A stretch of DNA of 64,000 nt from Aminobacter niigataensis (GTDB lineage Bacteria; Pseudomonadota; Alphaproteobacteria; Rhizobiales; Rhizobiaceae), in contig NZ_JACHOT010000005.1 in the NCBI RefSeq assembly GCF_014200015.1, positions 186,001-250,000 on the forward strand, given 5' to 3'. A program made the translations under genes and the position numbers. Below, piece by piece: positions 19,918 through 31,857 of the stretch (position 1 is the stretch's first letter; every line of letters starts with the position of its first letter). The notes below the pieces were generated by a model. It did no database searches. It saw nothing but the letters and a program-made list of their open reading frames with translations, and had not been told where the DNA came from.

Positions 19918-20724
19918 ATGAAATTCACGCTCCCAATCGCCCTCTGCCTCGGCACCGCCATTTTGGCCGCTGGATCCGCGCACGCGTCATCGTCTGCCTG
20001 GTTCGAAACCGACGGCGGCCGCTTCCGCCTGGTGACCACCGGCCAGCCCGATGCCTCTGGCAAGCTCCAGGGCGTGCTCGACATCGAGCTCAAGCCCGGC
20101 TGGAAAACCTATTGGCGCGATCCCGGCAATTCCGGCGTGCCGCCGCAGATCGACCTTTCGGCCAGCCGCAATGTCTCGGCGGCCGAAATCTCGTATCCCG
20201 CCCCCCAGCGCCACGACGACGGCTACGCCAAGTGGGCAGGATACGACTTCCCCGTCCGTCTGCCCGTCGGCTTCGCGGTTCCTGCCCCGGGCGAGCCTGC
20301 GGCAATCGTGGCCGACGTGTTCCTCGGCATCTGCGAAACCATCTGCGTGCCGGTGCAGGCGCGGCTGGAAGTCGACCCCGCCGCCGATCCCGGCAATGCG
20401 AATGATGCGGCGCTGGTAGCGGCAGCGCTCGGCGCCCTTCCCTCAGCCGCCGAGCCGGACTTCGGCGCCACGCTGGCGCCAGCAGAGGGCGAGACGATGT
20501 CGATTACGGCAGCCGCACCCGGAGATCCCGAAGGTATCGATATTTTCGTCGCCGGCGTGGATGGCTATCAGTTCGGTACGCCTCAGCGCCACGAGGCGGC
20601 CGGCAAGATCAGCTTCTTGCTCAAAGTGCTCGAACGGCCCACGGCAAAGCCTGCCGGCAAGGGCATTCCCTACACCCTGATCAGTTCGGCCGGCGCAGTC
20701 GAAGGCTTTCTGCCCTACCCCTGA
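19918..20724 (+). CDS. Exported protein with DsbD-alpha-like domain
   Basis: 268 aa with a cleavable signal peptide ending near GSAHA. The domain resembles the N-terminal periplasmic domain of DsbD (GWKTYWRDPGNSGVPPQIDL) and carries a redox-type Cys pair in GICETICVPV (about residues 138-144). The transmembrane and thioredoxin parts of DsbD are absent, so it cannot work as a complete DsbD. Role in periplasmic thiol chemistry is inferred. It stands alone, 97 bp before the peroxiredoxin. Confidence 0.82.
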   Translation: MKFTLPIALCLGTAILAAGSAHASSSAWFETDGGRFRLVTTGQPDASGKLQGVLDIELKPGWKTYWRDPGNSGVPPQIDLSASRNVSAAEISYPAPQRHDDGYAKWAGYDFPVRLPVGFAVPAPGEPAAIVADVFLGICETICVPVQARLEVDPAADPGNANDAALVAAALGALPSAAEPDFGATLAPAEGETMSITAAAPGDPEGIDIFVAGVDGYQFGTPQRHEAAGKISFLLKVLERPTAKPAGKGIPYTLISSAGAVEGFLPYP

Positions 20725-20821
20725 TCCCTCCGCCAAACCGCCAGCCATTGGATTACCGATGCATCTGCGCTAGTGGATCGCTGCGGCCACCCGATTTCAA
20801 TCCACTGCCACGAGGACCAAC

Positions 20822-21307
20822 ATGACCATTTCGATTGGCGACAAGCTGCCCAGCGCAACCTTCAAGACGATGACCGCCGACGGCGCCAAGAACCTTACCA
20901 CTGAAGAAATCTTCGCGGGCAAGAAGGTCGTGCTGTTTGCAGTACCGGGCGCCTTCACGCCCACCTGCAGCAACAACCACCTGCCCGGCTATGTCGAGAA
21001 CCATGACGCCATCGTCGCGCGCGGAGTCGACACCATCGCGGTGGTCTCGGTCAACGACGTGCACGTCATGGGCGCCTGGGCGCGATTCAGCGGCGGTGAA
21101 GGCAAGGTCCTGTTCCTCGCCGACGGCAGCGGCGATTTCGCCCGCGCGACCGGCCTCGACCTCGACCTGTCGGCCGCCGGCATGGGCCTGCGCTCGAAGC
21201 GATTCTCGATGGTTGTCGAGGACGGCAAGGTCGCCCAGCTCAACGTCGAAGGCACGGCCGGTCAGGCGATCGATTCCGGCGCGGCCCGCATTCTCGAACA
21301 GCTCTGA
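20822..21307 (+). CDS. Peroxiredoxin, Prx5 type
   Basis: 161-aa thiol peroxidase of the Prx5/hybrid-peroxiredoxin class. The peroxidatic Cys49 is in PGAFTPTCSNNHLPGY. No second resolving cysteine is visible, which points to the 1-Cys or glutathione/glutaredoxin-dependent mode. Reduces H2O2 and alkyl hydroperoxides in the cytoplasm. Ends just before a hairpin shared with the convergent rnhA. Confidence 0.95.
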   Translation: MTISIGDKLPSATFKTMTADGAKNLTTEEIFAGKKVVLFAVPGAFTPTCSNNHLPGYVENHDAIVARGVDTIAVVSVNDVHVMGAWARFSGGEGKVLFLADGSGDFARATGLDLDLSAAGMGLRSKRFSMVVEDGKVAQLNVEGTAGQAIDSGAARILEQL

Positions 21308-21316
21308 AATGAAAAT

Positions 21317-21342
21317 GGCGCGCTGCCTTCAGGCGGCGCGCC
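21317..21342 (-). terminator. Terminator of the ispH-thrB-rnhA operon
   Basis: Stem GGCGCGCTGCC / GGCGGCGCGCC (11 bp with one G-T type pair), loop TTCA. Read leftward it is followed by ATTTTCATTT, so it fits as an intrinsic terminator for rnhA; it may also act on the peroxiredoxin transcript. Confidence 0.75.
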
Positions 21343-21369
21343 CCACTCAGGCCTGGCAGCAGCCCAGGC

Positions 21370-21819
21370 CTATGCCTTGCGGCCGTTCTTGAACGGCGCC
21401 ATGCCCTCGCGCGCCAGTTCGTCGGCGCGTTCGTTCTCGGGATGGCCGGCATGGCCCTTGACCCAGTGCCAGGTCACCTTGTGGCGCCTGTTGGCCTCGT
21501 CCAGCGCCTGCCACAGCTCGCCGTTCTTCACCGGCTTCTTGTCGGCGGTCTTCCAGCCGTTCTTCTTCCAGCCGTGGATCCACTTCGAGATCCCGTCCAT
21601 GACGTATTTGCTGTCCGTGTGCAGGTCGATCTCGCACGGCTCCTTGAGAGAGTTCAAGGCGGAGATGGCAGCCAGCAGTTCCATGCGGTTGTTGGTGGTC
21701 TCGGCCTCGCCGCCCGACAGCTCCTTGACCTTGGCCTTGTAGCGCATGATCGCGCCCCAACCGCCCGGACCCGGATTGCCCGAGCAGGCGCCATCGGTGA
21801 AAATTTCAACTTGCTTCAT
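21370..21819 (-). CDS. rnhA: Ribonuclease HI
   Basis: Cleaves RNA in RNA-DNA hybrids. 149 aa, standard length. The four catalytic acids are visible in [37 protein letters not shown] and [11 protein letters not shown]. The ATG at 21819 overlaps the thrB stop (ATGA), so the longer open frame upstream is not used. Last gene of the leftward ispH-thrB-rnhA operon. Confidence 0.97.
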   Translation of the reverse strand: MKQVEIFTDGACSGNPGPGGWGAIMRYKAKVKELSGGEAETTNNRMELLAAISALNSLKEPCEIDLHTDSKYVMDGISKWIHGWKKNGWKTADKKPVKNGELWQALDEANRRHKVTWHWVKGHAGHPENERADELAREGMAPFKNGRKA

Positions 21820-22778
21820 TTCAGTCCGTATTCCTGCGCAGACTTGATCGTCCTGTGGAAACGCATGCGGCGTATGTATTCCGAAGGGTCGCGCTTCATG
21901 ACCAACCCGCCATCCGGCACCGTCAGCCAGTCGTACAGCCTCGTCAGCATGAAGCGCAGGGCCGAGCCACGCGCCAGGATGGGCAGTGCCGCCTTCTCGG
22001 CTTCGCTCAACGGCCGGACGCTCTGGTAACCGTCGAGAAGTGCCGTGCCCTTGGTCAGGTTGAAGGAAAAGTCCTTCTCGAAGCACCAGGCATTGAGGCA
22101 GGTGGCGAGGTCGTAGGCGTAGAGGTCGTTGCAGGCAAAATAGAAATCGATCAGGCCCGACAGCCTGTCGCCAAGGAAGAAGACGTTGTCGGGGAACAAA
22201 TCGGCGTGGATGACGCCGGAGGGCAGATCTTTCGGCCAGTTCTTCTCGAGCTCGGCAAAGTCCGCATCGACCTCCCTGGCAAGGCCGGGCTCAACCTCGT
22301 CGGCGCGCGGATGTGCTGCGTCCCAGAGCTTGCGCCAGCCGTCGATGGCGAGCGCGTTCGGCCGCGTCATGGCAAAGTCCTGGCCGGCGATGTGCAGTTC
22401 GGCCAACGCCCTGCCGACCTCGCGGCAATGCACGACCTGAGGTCGGCGCAGCCACATGCCTTCGAGGAAAGTGATGATGACGGCCGGCCGGCCGGCGAGC
22501 GTGCCGATGACATTGCCGTCCTTGCCATCAACGGGCAGCGGGCAGGACAGGCCCTTGTGGGCGAGATGCTGCATCAGGCCGAGGAAAAACGGCAGGTCGG
22601 ACTTCTCGACCCGCTTTTCATAGAGCGTCAGGATGTACGAACCTGTCGTCGTATGCAGCAGGAAGTTGGTGTTTTCGGTACCCTCGGCGATGCCCTTGTA
22701 GGACAGCAGTTCGCCAACCGGATAGTTGCGTAGGAACGCCTCGAGCTCACCCTCGCCGACATCGGTATAGACAGCCAT
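21816..22778 (-). CDS. thrB: Homoserine kinase (ThrB, APH-like type)
   Basis: 320 aa of the alphaproteobacterial ThrB family, built on the choline/aminoglycoside kinase fold rather than the GHMP fold. Catalytic [11 protein letters not shown] and Mg-binding [11 protein letters not shown] are present. Phosphorylates homoserine for threonine synthesis. The start ATG shares one base with the ispH stop (TGATG), and its stop overlaps rnhA. Confidence 0.95.
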   Translation of the reverse strand: MAVYTDVGEGELEAFLRNYPVGELLSYKGIAEGTENTNFLLHTTTGSYILTLYEKRVEKSDLPFFLGLMQHLAHKGLSCPLPVDGKDGNVIGTLAGRPAVIITFLEGMWLRRPQVVHCREVGRALAELHIAGQDFAMTRPNALAIDGWRKLWDAAHPRADEVEPGLAREVDADFAELEKNWPKDLPSGVIHADLFPDNVFFLGDRLSGLIDFYFACNDLYAYDLATCLNAWCFEKDFSFNLTKGTALLDGYQSVRPLSEAEKAALPILARGSALRFMLTRLYDWLTVPDGGLVMKRDPSEYIRRMRFHRTIKSAQEYGLK

Positions 22779-23788
22779 CAGGCGTTTCCGTTGACGAAGG
22801 CCATGTCGGCCGGCGTCAGCTCGACGTCGCGCAATACCCGCATCACAGGAAAGTCCTCCGTCTCGGTCGCCGTGACGGCGAGTTCCACGTTCACCTCGAA
22901 GCGTTCGCGGAACGCATTGATGATTTCGTCGACGATGATCTCCGGCGCCGAAGCGCCCGCCGAGAGGCCCAGCGTAGCGATGCCGCCGATGTCGTTCCAC
23001 GGGATCTCCGACGCGCGCTGAACCAGCAGCGACATCCTGGCCCCTGCCCGCTCGGCAACTTCGACGAGGCGGCGCGAATTGGACGAGTTCGGCGCACCGA
23101 CGACGAGATAGAGGTCGGCGCCGGGAGCCGTTTCCTTCACCGCTTCCTGGCGGTTTGTGGTGGCATAGCAGATCGATTCGGCGGCAGGCGCCTGCATCTC
23201 CGGAAACTTCTCCTGCAGTGCCTTGAGGATACCTGCGGTGTCTTCCACCGAGAGCGTCGTCTGGGTGACAAAGCCGAGTGCCGCTGGATCAGCTGGCGTG
23301 AAGTTCCGGACGTCTGCCTCGGTCTCGATCAGTGTCACGGCGTCTTCGTGCAGTTGCCCCATGGTACCGATCACCTCCGGGTGCCCGGCATGACCGATCA
23401 GCAGCACGTGACGTCCCTTGCGCTGGTGGCGCATGGCCTGCTTGTGCACCTTGGAGACCAGCGGGCAGGTCGCATCGAGATAGAACAGGTTGCGCGCCAC
23501 CGCGTCCGCCGGCACCGACTTCGGCACGCCATGGGCTGAGAACACGACAGGCGCATCGTGGTGGTCGTCGGGGATTTCGCTCAGTTCTTCGATGAAGACG
23601 GCACCCAGGTTCTGCAACCCTTCGACGACGTAGCGATTGTGCACGATCTCGTGGCGCACATAGACAGGCGCCCCGTATTTCTTGAGCGCCAGCACGACGA
23701 TCTGGATGGCGCGGTCGACGCCTGCGCAAAAGCCGCGCGGCTGGCAAAGCCTGATGGTCAGGGGCGGTTTTGCGGAAGTCTGGGGCAT
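22778..23788 (-). CDS. ispH: 4-hydroxy-3-methylbut-2-enyl diphosphate reductase
   Basis: Last step of the MEP isoprenoid pathway, making IPP and DMAPP. 336 aa. The three Fe-S cysteines lie in GFCAGVDRA (Cys21), [11 protein letters not shown] and ICYATTNRQ. First gene of its operon; the upstream gap holds a mosaic repeat. dxs, the first MEP enzyme, is encoded at 37.5 kb. Confidence 0.97.
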   Translation of the reverse strand: MPQTSAKPPLTIRLCQPRGFCAGVDRAIQIVVLALKKYGAPVYVRHEIVHNRYVVEGLQNLGAVFIEELSEIPDDHHDAPVVFSAHGVPKSVPADAVARNLFYLDATCPLVSKVHKQAMRHQRKGRHVLLIGHAGHPEVIGTMGQLHEDAVTLIETEADVRNFTPADPAALGFVTQTTLSVEDTAGILKALQEKFPEMQAPAAESICYATTNRQEAVKETAPGADLYLVVGAPNSSNSRRLVEVAERAGARMSLLVQRASEIPWNDIGGIATLGLSAGASAPEIIVDEIINAFRERFEVNVELAVTATETEDFPVMRVLRDVELTPADMAFVNGNA

Positions 23789-23849
23789 GTGATCCGGTTC
23801 TTTGTTCAGTGCCGAAATGATGTCTGCGCCCCTATGCTGTCAAGGGCGA

Positions 23850-23953
23850 CTACAGCGCCGCGCGCCGCCTTGGACGCGCAAGAGACGCTGTAGCACTATG
23901 AAGTTGTGCATGATCCTTTCCGAAAATCGATTTCGATTTTCGGGGTCATGCAC
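23850..23953. repeat. Palindromic mosaic repeat, copy 1 (two hairpins)
   Basis: Module A pairs CTACAGCG (23850-23857) with CGCTGTAG (23886-23893) around a GC-rich centre ending TTGGACGCGCAA. Module B (23906-23953) pairs GTGCATGA...CCGAAAATCGA with TCGATTTTCGG...TCATGCAC, with an extra CTTT bulge on the left arm that gives it polarity. The same two-module layout recurs at 37320-37428, and module B alone, inverted, at 48859-48906. It looks like a rhizobial RIME-like intergenic mosaic element. Lies between ispH and the SURF1 gene. Confidence 0.8.
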
Positions 23954-23959
23954 TGGTGG

Positions 23960-24715
23960 TCATTTGCCTTCCGGCCGCCGCAGCAACCAGAAGCCCATGA
24001 CGCCCAGCAGTGCCGCCGCCAGCCCGTACCAGGTGACCGCATATTGCAGATGATTGTTCGGCATCTCGACCATGGTAACGCCGCCCACCGGCAAGCCACC
24101 CGGGTTGGCCGTCTTGTCGGCATCGACGAAGAAGGGCAGCACCACCGCGTCCGCTGGCAGCCCCGCCGTTTTCGCCATGACACCGAGGTCCTTCCAGTAG
24201 AAGACGTTCTTCTTGAGGTCGTTGTCGGGCACCAGCGAACCCGGCTTGCCCTCGAGCGGATTGCGCGCAAGGCCGGCAATGCTGACGGGGCCAGTAACCT
24301 GACCCACCGGCCGCTTGGCCGCATCCTTGAAGTCGTACGGAACGAAGCCACGGTTCACCAGGACGTAGCGTCCATCGTCCAGCTTGAGCGGGGCATAGAC
24401 ATGAAAGCCCGACTGGCCTTGCCAGGTAGCAAGGAAATGCCGCTCGCCGGAATGCTCGAACGTTCCCGAAAGCGTCACCGGCCAGTAGTCGACATCGCCT
24501 GTAGCGCGGTACTTAACTTCCATCTCCGCCAGTGGCAGCGGCGGCGATTGCGTCCGTTCGGTTATCTGGGCGAGCAGTTCCTCTTTCCAGTACAGCCGCT
24601 GCACCTGCCAGCTGCCAAGCGCGATCAGCAACGCGAACGACATGGTGCCAAGTACCAGCATCAACACATACCCGGAGCGGCGCGCCGGGGCAGGCAAGGT
24701 ATTCTGTTCGGTCAT
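23960..24715 (-). CDS. SURF1-family cytochrome oxidase assembly protein
   Basis: 251 aa; helps insert heme a into subunit I of aa3 oxidase. Two membrane helices at the ends (about 13-33 and 225-243) flank a periplasmic domain with the conserved GSWQVQRLYWKEEL, VNRGFVPY and NNHLQYAVTWYGLAAAL signatures. The ATG overlaps the DUF983 stop (ATGA). Last gene of the cox cluster. Confidence 0.93.
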   Translation of the reverse strand: MTEQNTLPAPARRSGYVLMLVLGTMSFALLIALGSWQVQRLYWKEELLAQITERTQSPPLPLAEMEVKYRATGDVDYWPVTLSGTFEHSGERHFLATWQGQSGFHVYAPLKLDDGRYVLVNRGFVPYDFKDAAKRPVGQVTGPVSIAGLARNPLEGKPGSLVPDNDLKKNVFYWKDLGVMAKTAGLPADAVVLPFFVDADKTANPGGLPVGGVTMVEMPNNHLQYAVTWYGLAAALLGVMGFWLLRRPEGK

Positions 24716-25098
24716 TGGTCTTTGTCCAGGCGCCCTTCAGCGGCCTTGTTGCTGTACTGCAAGGTGATCAGCACACCCTTGATCAAGCGGAGCGAGCCGA
24801 GGCTGAGTATGAGGGTCAGCGGTATCCAGAGCAGCAGGTGGAGCCACAGCGGCGGCGCCAGCGAAACCTCCATCCACAACGCCAGGCCGACAACGACGAA
24901 GCCAATGATCAGAATGACGAAGACTGCGGGCCCGTCGCCCGCATCGGCAAAGGAATAGTCTAGCCGGCACACGCCGCATTGCTTGCCGACCGTCAGGAAG
25001 CTGGAAAACAGCTTGCCTTCGCCGCAGCGCGGACAACGCCCCTTGAGCCCGGCAGCTATCGGCTCGACCGGCGGCCAGATCGCCTTGTCTTCGCTCAT
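24712..25098 (-). CDS. DUF983 membrane protein
   Basis: 128 aa starting at ATG 25098, which overlaps the upstream L,D-transpeptidase stop (4 bp). A zinc-ribbon-like N-terminus CPRCGEGKLF...CGVC is followed by two membrane helices (about 52-75 and 80-105). In alphaproteobacteria DUF983 genes sit in cox loci, as here, suggesting a role in oxidase biogenesis that is not defined. Confidence 0.88.
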   Translation of the reverse strand: MSEDKAIWPPVEPIAAGLKGRCPRCGEGKLFSSFLTVGKQCGVCRLDYSFADAGDGPAVFVILIIGFVVVGLALWMEVSLAPPLWLHLLLWIPLTLILSLGSLRLIKGVLITLQYSNKAAEGRLDKDQ

Positions 25099-25586
25099 GG
25101 ATTTATCTCGATGGGAGTGCCGTTTTCGACCATCTGCCAAATCTCCGCCATGTCCTCGTCGGTAACGGCGATACAGCCATTCGTCCAGTCGAACATCTGC
25201 ATCAGCCAGGACCACCAGCCGAAACCCTTGGACTGGCCGTGGATCATAATCATTCCGCCGGGATCGACACCTGCCCTCATTGCCGCAGCCTTGTCGTTGG
25301 CGTTGGGATAGGAAATGTGGATCGACTTGGTGAAGGCGCTTTCGGGATTGCGCCAGTCAAGAACGTAGCGCCCTTCAGGCGTGCGTTCGTCGCCCTCCTG
25401 GCGCTTGTGGCCAACCGGATTGGCACCGAGCGCCACCGCATAGCTGCGCACGATCTTCTCGCCGGACATCAGTTCCATCAAGCGGTCCGACTTGTCGACC
25501 CGGACCAGATCTACGGCATCGGCGCGGGCCGAGGTCACCGAGGCGATCAAGACGATCCAAGGAAAAGCGAAGCGGCTGATCAACAT
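25095..25586 (-). CDS. L,D-transpeptidase family protein (YkuD)
   Basis: 163 aa from ATG 25586, with an N-terminal signal sequence ending near TSARA. The YkuD catalytic signature is present: IHG (His116) and TNGCIAV with nucleophile Cys138. Such enzymes make 3-3 peptidoglycan cross-links or attach proteins to the wall; the short single-domain form resembles YafK/ErfK-like members. It sits between coxC and DUF983, downstream of a hairpin terminator, so may be partly separate from the cox transcript. Confidence 0.9.
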   Translation of the reverse strand: MLISRFAFPWIVLIASVTSARADAVDLVRVDKSDRLMELMSGEKIVRSYAVALGANPVGHKRQEGDERTPEGRYVLDWRNPESAFTKSIHISYPNANDKAAAMRAGVDPGGMIMIHGQSKGFGWWSWLMQMFDWTNGCIAVTDEDMAEIWQMVENGTPIEINP

Positions 25587-25622
25587 GCCGGATGCTTGGC
25601 GCAAGAAAGCGCCCAAAAAGAG

Positions 25623-25650
25623 AAGGCGGCCGCGTTGCCGCGACCGCCTT
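25623..25650 (-). terminator. Terminator downstream of coxC
   Basis: Stem AAGGCGG-C-CGCG / CGCG-A-CCGCCTT with a short TTGC loop. Leftward it is followed by CTCTTTTTGGG, a good intrinsic terminator for the cox operon after subunit III. Confidence 0.75.
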
Positions 25651-25668
25651 GTTCGAAAAATCAGGATA

Positions 25669-26553
25669 TCAGTGAGCGATGGTGCCGCCTACCGAACCCC
25701 AGATGTAGATCGAGGCGAACAGGAACAGCCATACCACGTCGACGAAGTGCCAGTACCAGGCAGCAGCCTCGAAGCCGAAATGCTGCTTCGGCGTGAAGGC
25801 ACCGCCCATCGCACGGAACAGGCACACCAGCAGGAAGATCGTGCCGATGATGACGTGGAAGCCGTGGAAGCCCGTCGCCATGAAGAAGGTCGCGCCGTAG
25901 ATCGAGTCCTTGAACGCGAACGGAGCGTGAATGTACTCGTAGGCTTGGACGAACGAGAACAGGATGCCGAGCGCAACCGTGATGGCAAGGCCGTTGACCA
26001 GGCCCTTGCGGTCACCGTGCAGCAGGGCGTGGTGTGCCCAGGTCACAGCCGTACCCGACAGGAGCAGGATGATGGTGTTGTAGAGCGGCAGGTGGAACGG
26101 ATCGAGGATCTCGATCCCCTTGGGCGGCCACACGCCACCGGTAAACTCTGCGCGCATGACCTGCTGAGTGGCCTCGCCCGGGAACAGGCTGGCGTCGAAG
26201 AAGGCCCAGAACCAGGCGACGAAGAACATCACCTCGGAGGCGATGAACATGATCATGCCGTAGCGCAGGTGCAGCGACACGACGCGCGTGTGATGGCCTT
26301 CGTTGCCTTCCTTGATCGTGTCCGACCACCAGCCGTACATCGTGTAGAGCACGACCAGCAGGCCGATCGCGAAGATCCAGTAATTGGCGTTCGCGACGTT
26401 GAAGCCGAAGATCGGGAACTCGGCGCCCTTCATGTGCTGCATCCAGGCGACACCGCCGAACGCCATGATGAGCGCGCCCAGCGAGCCGAGGAACGGCCAC
26501 GGACTTGGATCAATGATGTGGTAATCGTGATGTTTGGCGTGCGCGTCTGCCAT
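25669..26553 (-). CDS. coxC: Cytochrome c oxidase subunit III
   Basis: 294-aa, seven-helix subunit III of the aa3 oxidase. Typical N-terminus [17 protein letters not shown], a central [15 protein letters not shown] and a C-terminal [15 protein letters not shown] with [11 protein letters not shown]. Binds no redox centre but stabilises subunit I. Separated from ctaG by a single base. Confidence 0.97.
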   Translation of the reverse strand: MADAHAKHHDYHIIDPSPWPFLGSLGALIMAFGGVAWMQHMKGAEFPIFGFNVANANYWIFAIGLLVVLYTMYGWWSDTIKEGNEGHHTRVVSLHLRYGMIMFIASEVMFFVAWFWAFFDASLFPGEATQQVMRAEFTGGVWPPKGIEILDPFHLPLYNTIILLLSGTAVTWAHHALLHGDRKGLVNGLAITVALGILFSFVQAYEYIHAPFAFKDSIYGATFFMATGFHGFHVIIGTIFLLVCLFRAMGGAFTPKQHFGFEAAAWYWHFVDVVWLFLFASIYIWGSVGGTIAH

Positions 26554-26554
26554 A

Positions 26555-27199
26555 TCAGCCCCCGGCTTTTCCGTCGGAATTAATAATTTTCGTTTCGCCG
26601 TCGACCTTGGGCGCGGCAGCTACGGGCTTTTCCCCCTCAATCGGGAAAAAGGTATAGGACAAGGTGATCGTCTTGATGTCCTTGAGTTCAGGCACATTGA
26701 CGATTTCCGGATCGACAAAGAAGACGACCGGCATGTCGAGCGTCTCGCCCGGCTTCAGCGTGGTATCGGTGAAGCAGAAGCACTCGACCTTGTTGAAGTA
26801 TGCGCCGGCGAGATCGGGCGTGACATTGAACGTCGCGCGGCCCTGGGTCGGCACATCGAAGGTGTTCTTTGCCTCGTAGTGGATCTGCGTCGTCTCGCCG
26901 ATCTTGATCTGGACGTCGCGCGCCACCGGCTTGAAATCCCAAGGCAACCCGCCTGAAGTGTTGGCGTCGAAACGGACGGTGATCGTCCGGTCCAGGATCT
27001 TGTCGGAATACTGCTCGACGCGCTGCGTCGTGCCGCCGTAACCGGTGATCTGGCAGAACATGGCGTAGAGCGGCACCGCCGCATAGGCCATGCCGACCAT
27101 GCCGCCGACAAAGGCGATGCACATGCCCGCAACCATCCGGTTGGAGCGCTGCTTCTTCGGGTCTACGGGCTGCGTTTCGGTGGGCATGCTTTCGCTCAT
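26555..27199 (-). CDS. ctaG: Cytochrome c oxidase assembly protein CtaG/Cox11
   Basis: 214 aa; copper chaperone that delivers CuB to subunit I. One N-terminal membrane helix (about 22-44), then a periplasmic immunoglobulin-like domain with the copper-binding CFCFTD motif and the preceding YFNKVE. Its start overlaps the coxF stop (ATGA). Confidence 0.96.
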   Translation of the reverse strand: MSESMPTETQPVDPKKQRSNRMVAGMCIAFVGGMVGMAYAAVPLYAMFCQITGYGGTTQRVEQYSDKILDRTITVRFDANTSGGLPWDFKPVARDVQIKIGETTQIHYEAKNTFDVPTQGRATFNVTPDLAGAYFNKVECFCFTDTTLKPGETLDMPVVFFVDPEIVNVPELKDIKTITLSYTFFPIEGEKPVAAAPKVDGETKIINSDGKAGG

Positions 27200-27357
27200 A
27201 GCGGCCGATCCAGGATTGCCGGGCCGAACTTCGCGATCGTCGCGAGATAGAAGATGATAACGAGTGCCGCCAGTGCCAGGCCGATGGCGATGTTGCGGCT
27301 GCGGCGCGCCTTCTTCTGCTTGTCCGTGAGCGTTACCAGATTGTCATCCGACATCAT
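27196..27357 (-). CDS. Small cox-operon membrane protein (CoxF-like)
   Basis: 53 aa (52 if the second ATG at 27354 is used). A basic N-terminus [12 protein letters not shown] is followed by one helix ([19 protein letters not shown]) and a short tail. Small proteins of this kind, often called CoxF, occur between ctaB and ctaG in alphaproteobacteria; function undefined. ATGATG start overlaps the ctaB stop, so translation is coupled. Confidence 0.8.
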   Translation of the reverse strand: MMSDDNLVTLTDKQKKARRSRNIAIGLALAALVIIFYLATIAKFGPAILDRPL

Positions 27358-28295
27358 GCACCTCCAAGCGCAAACACACGCTCGATGACGCTGTCGGCCA
27401 GATAAGCCGCAAAGATCACGAACAGGTAAAGTAGCGAATAGCCGAACAGCGCCTTGGCCGGCTTCATCACCCGGTCGCTGTCGGACATGCGCAGCACCTT
27501 CCAGGCGTACCAGACAAAGCCGATGCCGAGCGCCAGCGAAACGACGCCGTAGCCGATTGTGGTGTAGCCGAGCAGCCATGGCGCCACGCCGACTGGCGCG
27601 AGCAGCAAAGAGTAGGCAAAGATCTGGCGGCGGGTCGAGGCCTCGCCGGCGACGTTCGGCATCATCGGGATGCCGGCGCGCTCATAGTCCTGCGACTTGA
27701 ACAGGGCCAGCGCCCAGAAGTGAGGCGGCGTCCACAGGAAGGTGATGAGGAAGAGCACGACGCTCTCGAAGCTTATGGCGCCGGTCACGGCAGCCCAGCC
27801 GATCATCGGTGGCAGCGCGCCGGCCGCGCCACCGATAACGATGTTCTGCGGCGTCCAGCGCTTGAGCCACATCGTGTAGACGACGGCGTAGAAGAAGATG
27901 GTGAAGGCGAGCAGCGCCGCCGACAGCCAGTTGACGAGGACGCCCAGCGTCATCACCGACAGGACCGACAGCACCAGGCCGAAGGTCAGCGCCTCGTGCG
28001 GCGTCACCTTGCCGGAAGGAACCGGCCGGTTGACGGTGCGTGTCATGACAGCGTCGATATCGGCGTCGTACCACATGTTGAGCGCGCCCGAGGCGCCGGC
28101 GCCGATGGCGATCGCAAGGATCGCCACGACGGCGAGGAACGGGTTGATGGTGACGGGCGCGGCAACCATGCCGACAAAGGCCGTGAAGACGACCAGCGAC
28201 ATGACGCGGGGCTTCAGCAGGGCGAAGAAATCGCCCGCAGTTGCCTCCGACATGCGGAAGGTCTGGTCTTCAAACCGGTTGTGGACAAGGGCCAT
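27354..28295 (-). CDS. ctaB: Protoheme IX farnesyltransferase (heme O synthase)
   Basis: 313-aa polytopic UbiA-superfamily enzyme that converts heme B to heme O for the oxidase. Prenyl-diphosphate-binding [15 protein letters not shown] and the second [11 protein letters not shown] loop are conserved. Lies between coxA and coxF, 75 bp behind coxA with a hairpin in that gap. Confidence 0.96.
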   Translation of the reverse strand: MALVHNRFEDQTFRMSEATAGDFFALLKPRVMSLVVFTAFVGMVAAPVTINPFLAVVAILAIAIGAGASGALNMWYDADIDAVMTRTVNRPVPSGKVTPHEALTFGLVLSVLSVMTLGVLVNWLSAALLAFTIFFYAVVYTMWLKRWTPQNIVIGGAAGALPPMIGWAAVTGAISFESVVLFLITFLWTPPHFWALALFKSQDYERAGIPMMPNVAGEASTRRQIFAYSLLLAPVGVAPWLLGYTTIGYGVVSLALGIGFVWYAWKVLRMSDSDRVMKPAKALFGYSLLYLFVIFAAYLADSVIERVFALGGA

Positions 28296-28327
28296 GCGTA
28301 CTTACGTCCAGTCGTTCCGTTTGGCCG

Positions 28328-28352
28328 AAACCGCCGGTCGGGCCGGCGGCTT
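28328..28352 (-). promoter_or_regulatory. Stem-loop between coxA and ctaB
   Basis: GAA-A-CCGCCGG / CCGGCGG-C-TTC with loop TCGGG forms a 10-bp stem with one mismatch in the 75-bp gap after coxA. There is no U-run, so it looks like an mRNA-stability or partial-attenuation element separating the structural gene from assembly genes rather than a terminator. Confidence 0.5.
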
Positions 28353-28370
28353 CGTGGTTCAGTCAGTGCC

Positions 28371-30930
<2,560 letters not shown>

Positions 30931-31311
30931 CACCCTCAGTATCTCCCATTTCCATGCGGTCTTGGCCGCAAGGACATCGTGCCGCTCCGGGACGGGAATC
31001 CCAGAGACGTTCGGAGGTTCAAACCATACTCTCTTTGTAACCGCAAGGAAGCAGAGGCGGAACTCATGCGGCATTTTTGCGCGCAGGCGGCAAGGCTGGC
31101 GCTTGGGCCCGTTTGGCGCTAGTTGATGAATGCATCGAGGCGGGGCAGTCGTCCGCAGGGTGCTGGCATGCGCTCAAAAGTCGTCGCAATTCGAGCAAAA
31201 TTGAACTCGAATGTCTGGAAAACCTAAGATTGCGGGATGGCGAAGGCGCCCTCTTGTTATTTACTTGCTGCCGGCACGACCTAAATTGTCGTGATTCGCA
31301 ATGGAGCCGTC
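30931..31311. promoter_or_regulatory. 381-bp coxB/ialB divergent region
   Basis: No credible gene is present. Two inverted repeats stand out: ATTCGAG-N10-CTCGAAT (31189-31212) and CACGAC-N7-GTCGTG (31275-31293), the second ending 18 bp before the ialB ATG. The region must hold the promoters of both genes, but no convincing -35/-10 pair was found by eye. Confidence 0.5.
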
Positions 31312-31824
31312 ATGAAGTCTGGGCTTTTGAAAACCTTGGCCAAGGTGTTGGTCGCCGCTGTCTGCCTGGCTCCCATGCAGGCCGGCGCGCAGCAGAGCGG
31401 CACGGTCAAGTCCACCCATGGCGCGTGGTCGATCATCTGCGACACGCCTGCGGGCGCCACCAACGAACAATGCGTGATGATGCAGAACGTCATCGCCGAA
31501 GACCGCCCCGAGATGGGGCTCTCGGTGGTCATCCTGCGCACCGCCGACAACAAGGCCGAAATCCTGCGCGTGCTCGCGCCGCTCGGCGTGCTCCTGCCCA
31601 ACGGCCTTGGCCTCAACGTCGACCAGAAGGATATCGGCCGCGCCTATTTCGTGCGCTGCTTCCAGGACGGCTGCTATGCCGAAGTGATCCTCGACAAGCC
31701 GCTGCTCGACACGCTGAAGACCGGCAAGGCGGCCACCTTCATCGTCTTCCAGACGCCCGAGGAAGGCATCGGCATTCCGGTCGATCTCAACGGTTTCGGT
31801 GAAGGTTTCGCCGCGCTGCCGTAA
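31312..31824 (+). CDS. Invasion-associated locus B (IalB) family protein
   Basis: 170 aa exported protein. Start ATG 31312 with GGAG 5 nt upstream; signal peptide ends near MQAGA. The IalB pattern is clear: GAWSIICDTPAG, QCVMMQ, LRVLAPLGVLLPNGL, YFVRCFQDGCYAEVILD. Named from Bartonella, but the family is common in non-pathogenic rhizobia and its molecular role is unknown. Confidence 0.9.
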   Translation: MKSGLLKTLAKVLVAAVCLAPMQAGAQQSGTVKSTHGAWSIICDTPAGATNEQCVMMQNVIAEDRPEMGLSVVILRTADNKAEILRVLAPLGVLLPNGLGLNVDQKDIGRAYFVRCFQDGCYAEVILDKPLLDTLKTGKAATFIVFQTPEEGIGIPVDLNGFGEGFAALP

Positions 31825-31857
31825 TCTCGCGCGTTACGACGCTCTAGATCCAGCGCC

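Noticed and set aside
21820-22086. N-terminal extension of rnhA
   Set aside because: It lies wholly within thrB in another frame; the ATGA overlap and family length place the start at 21819.
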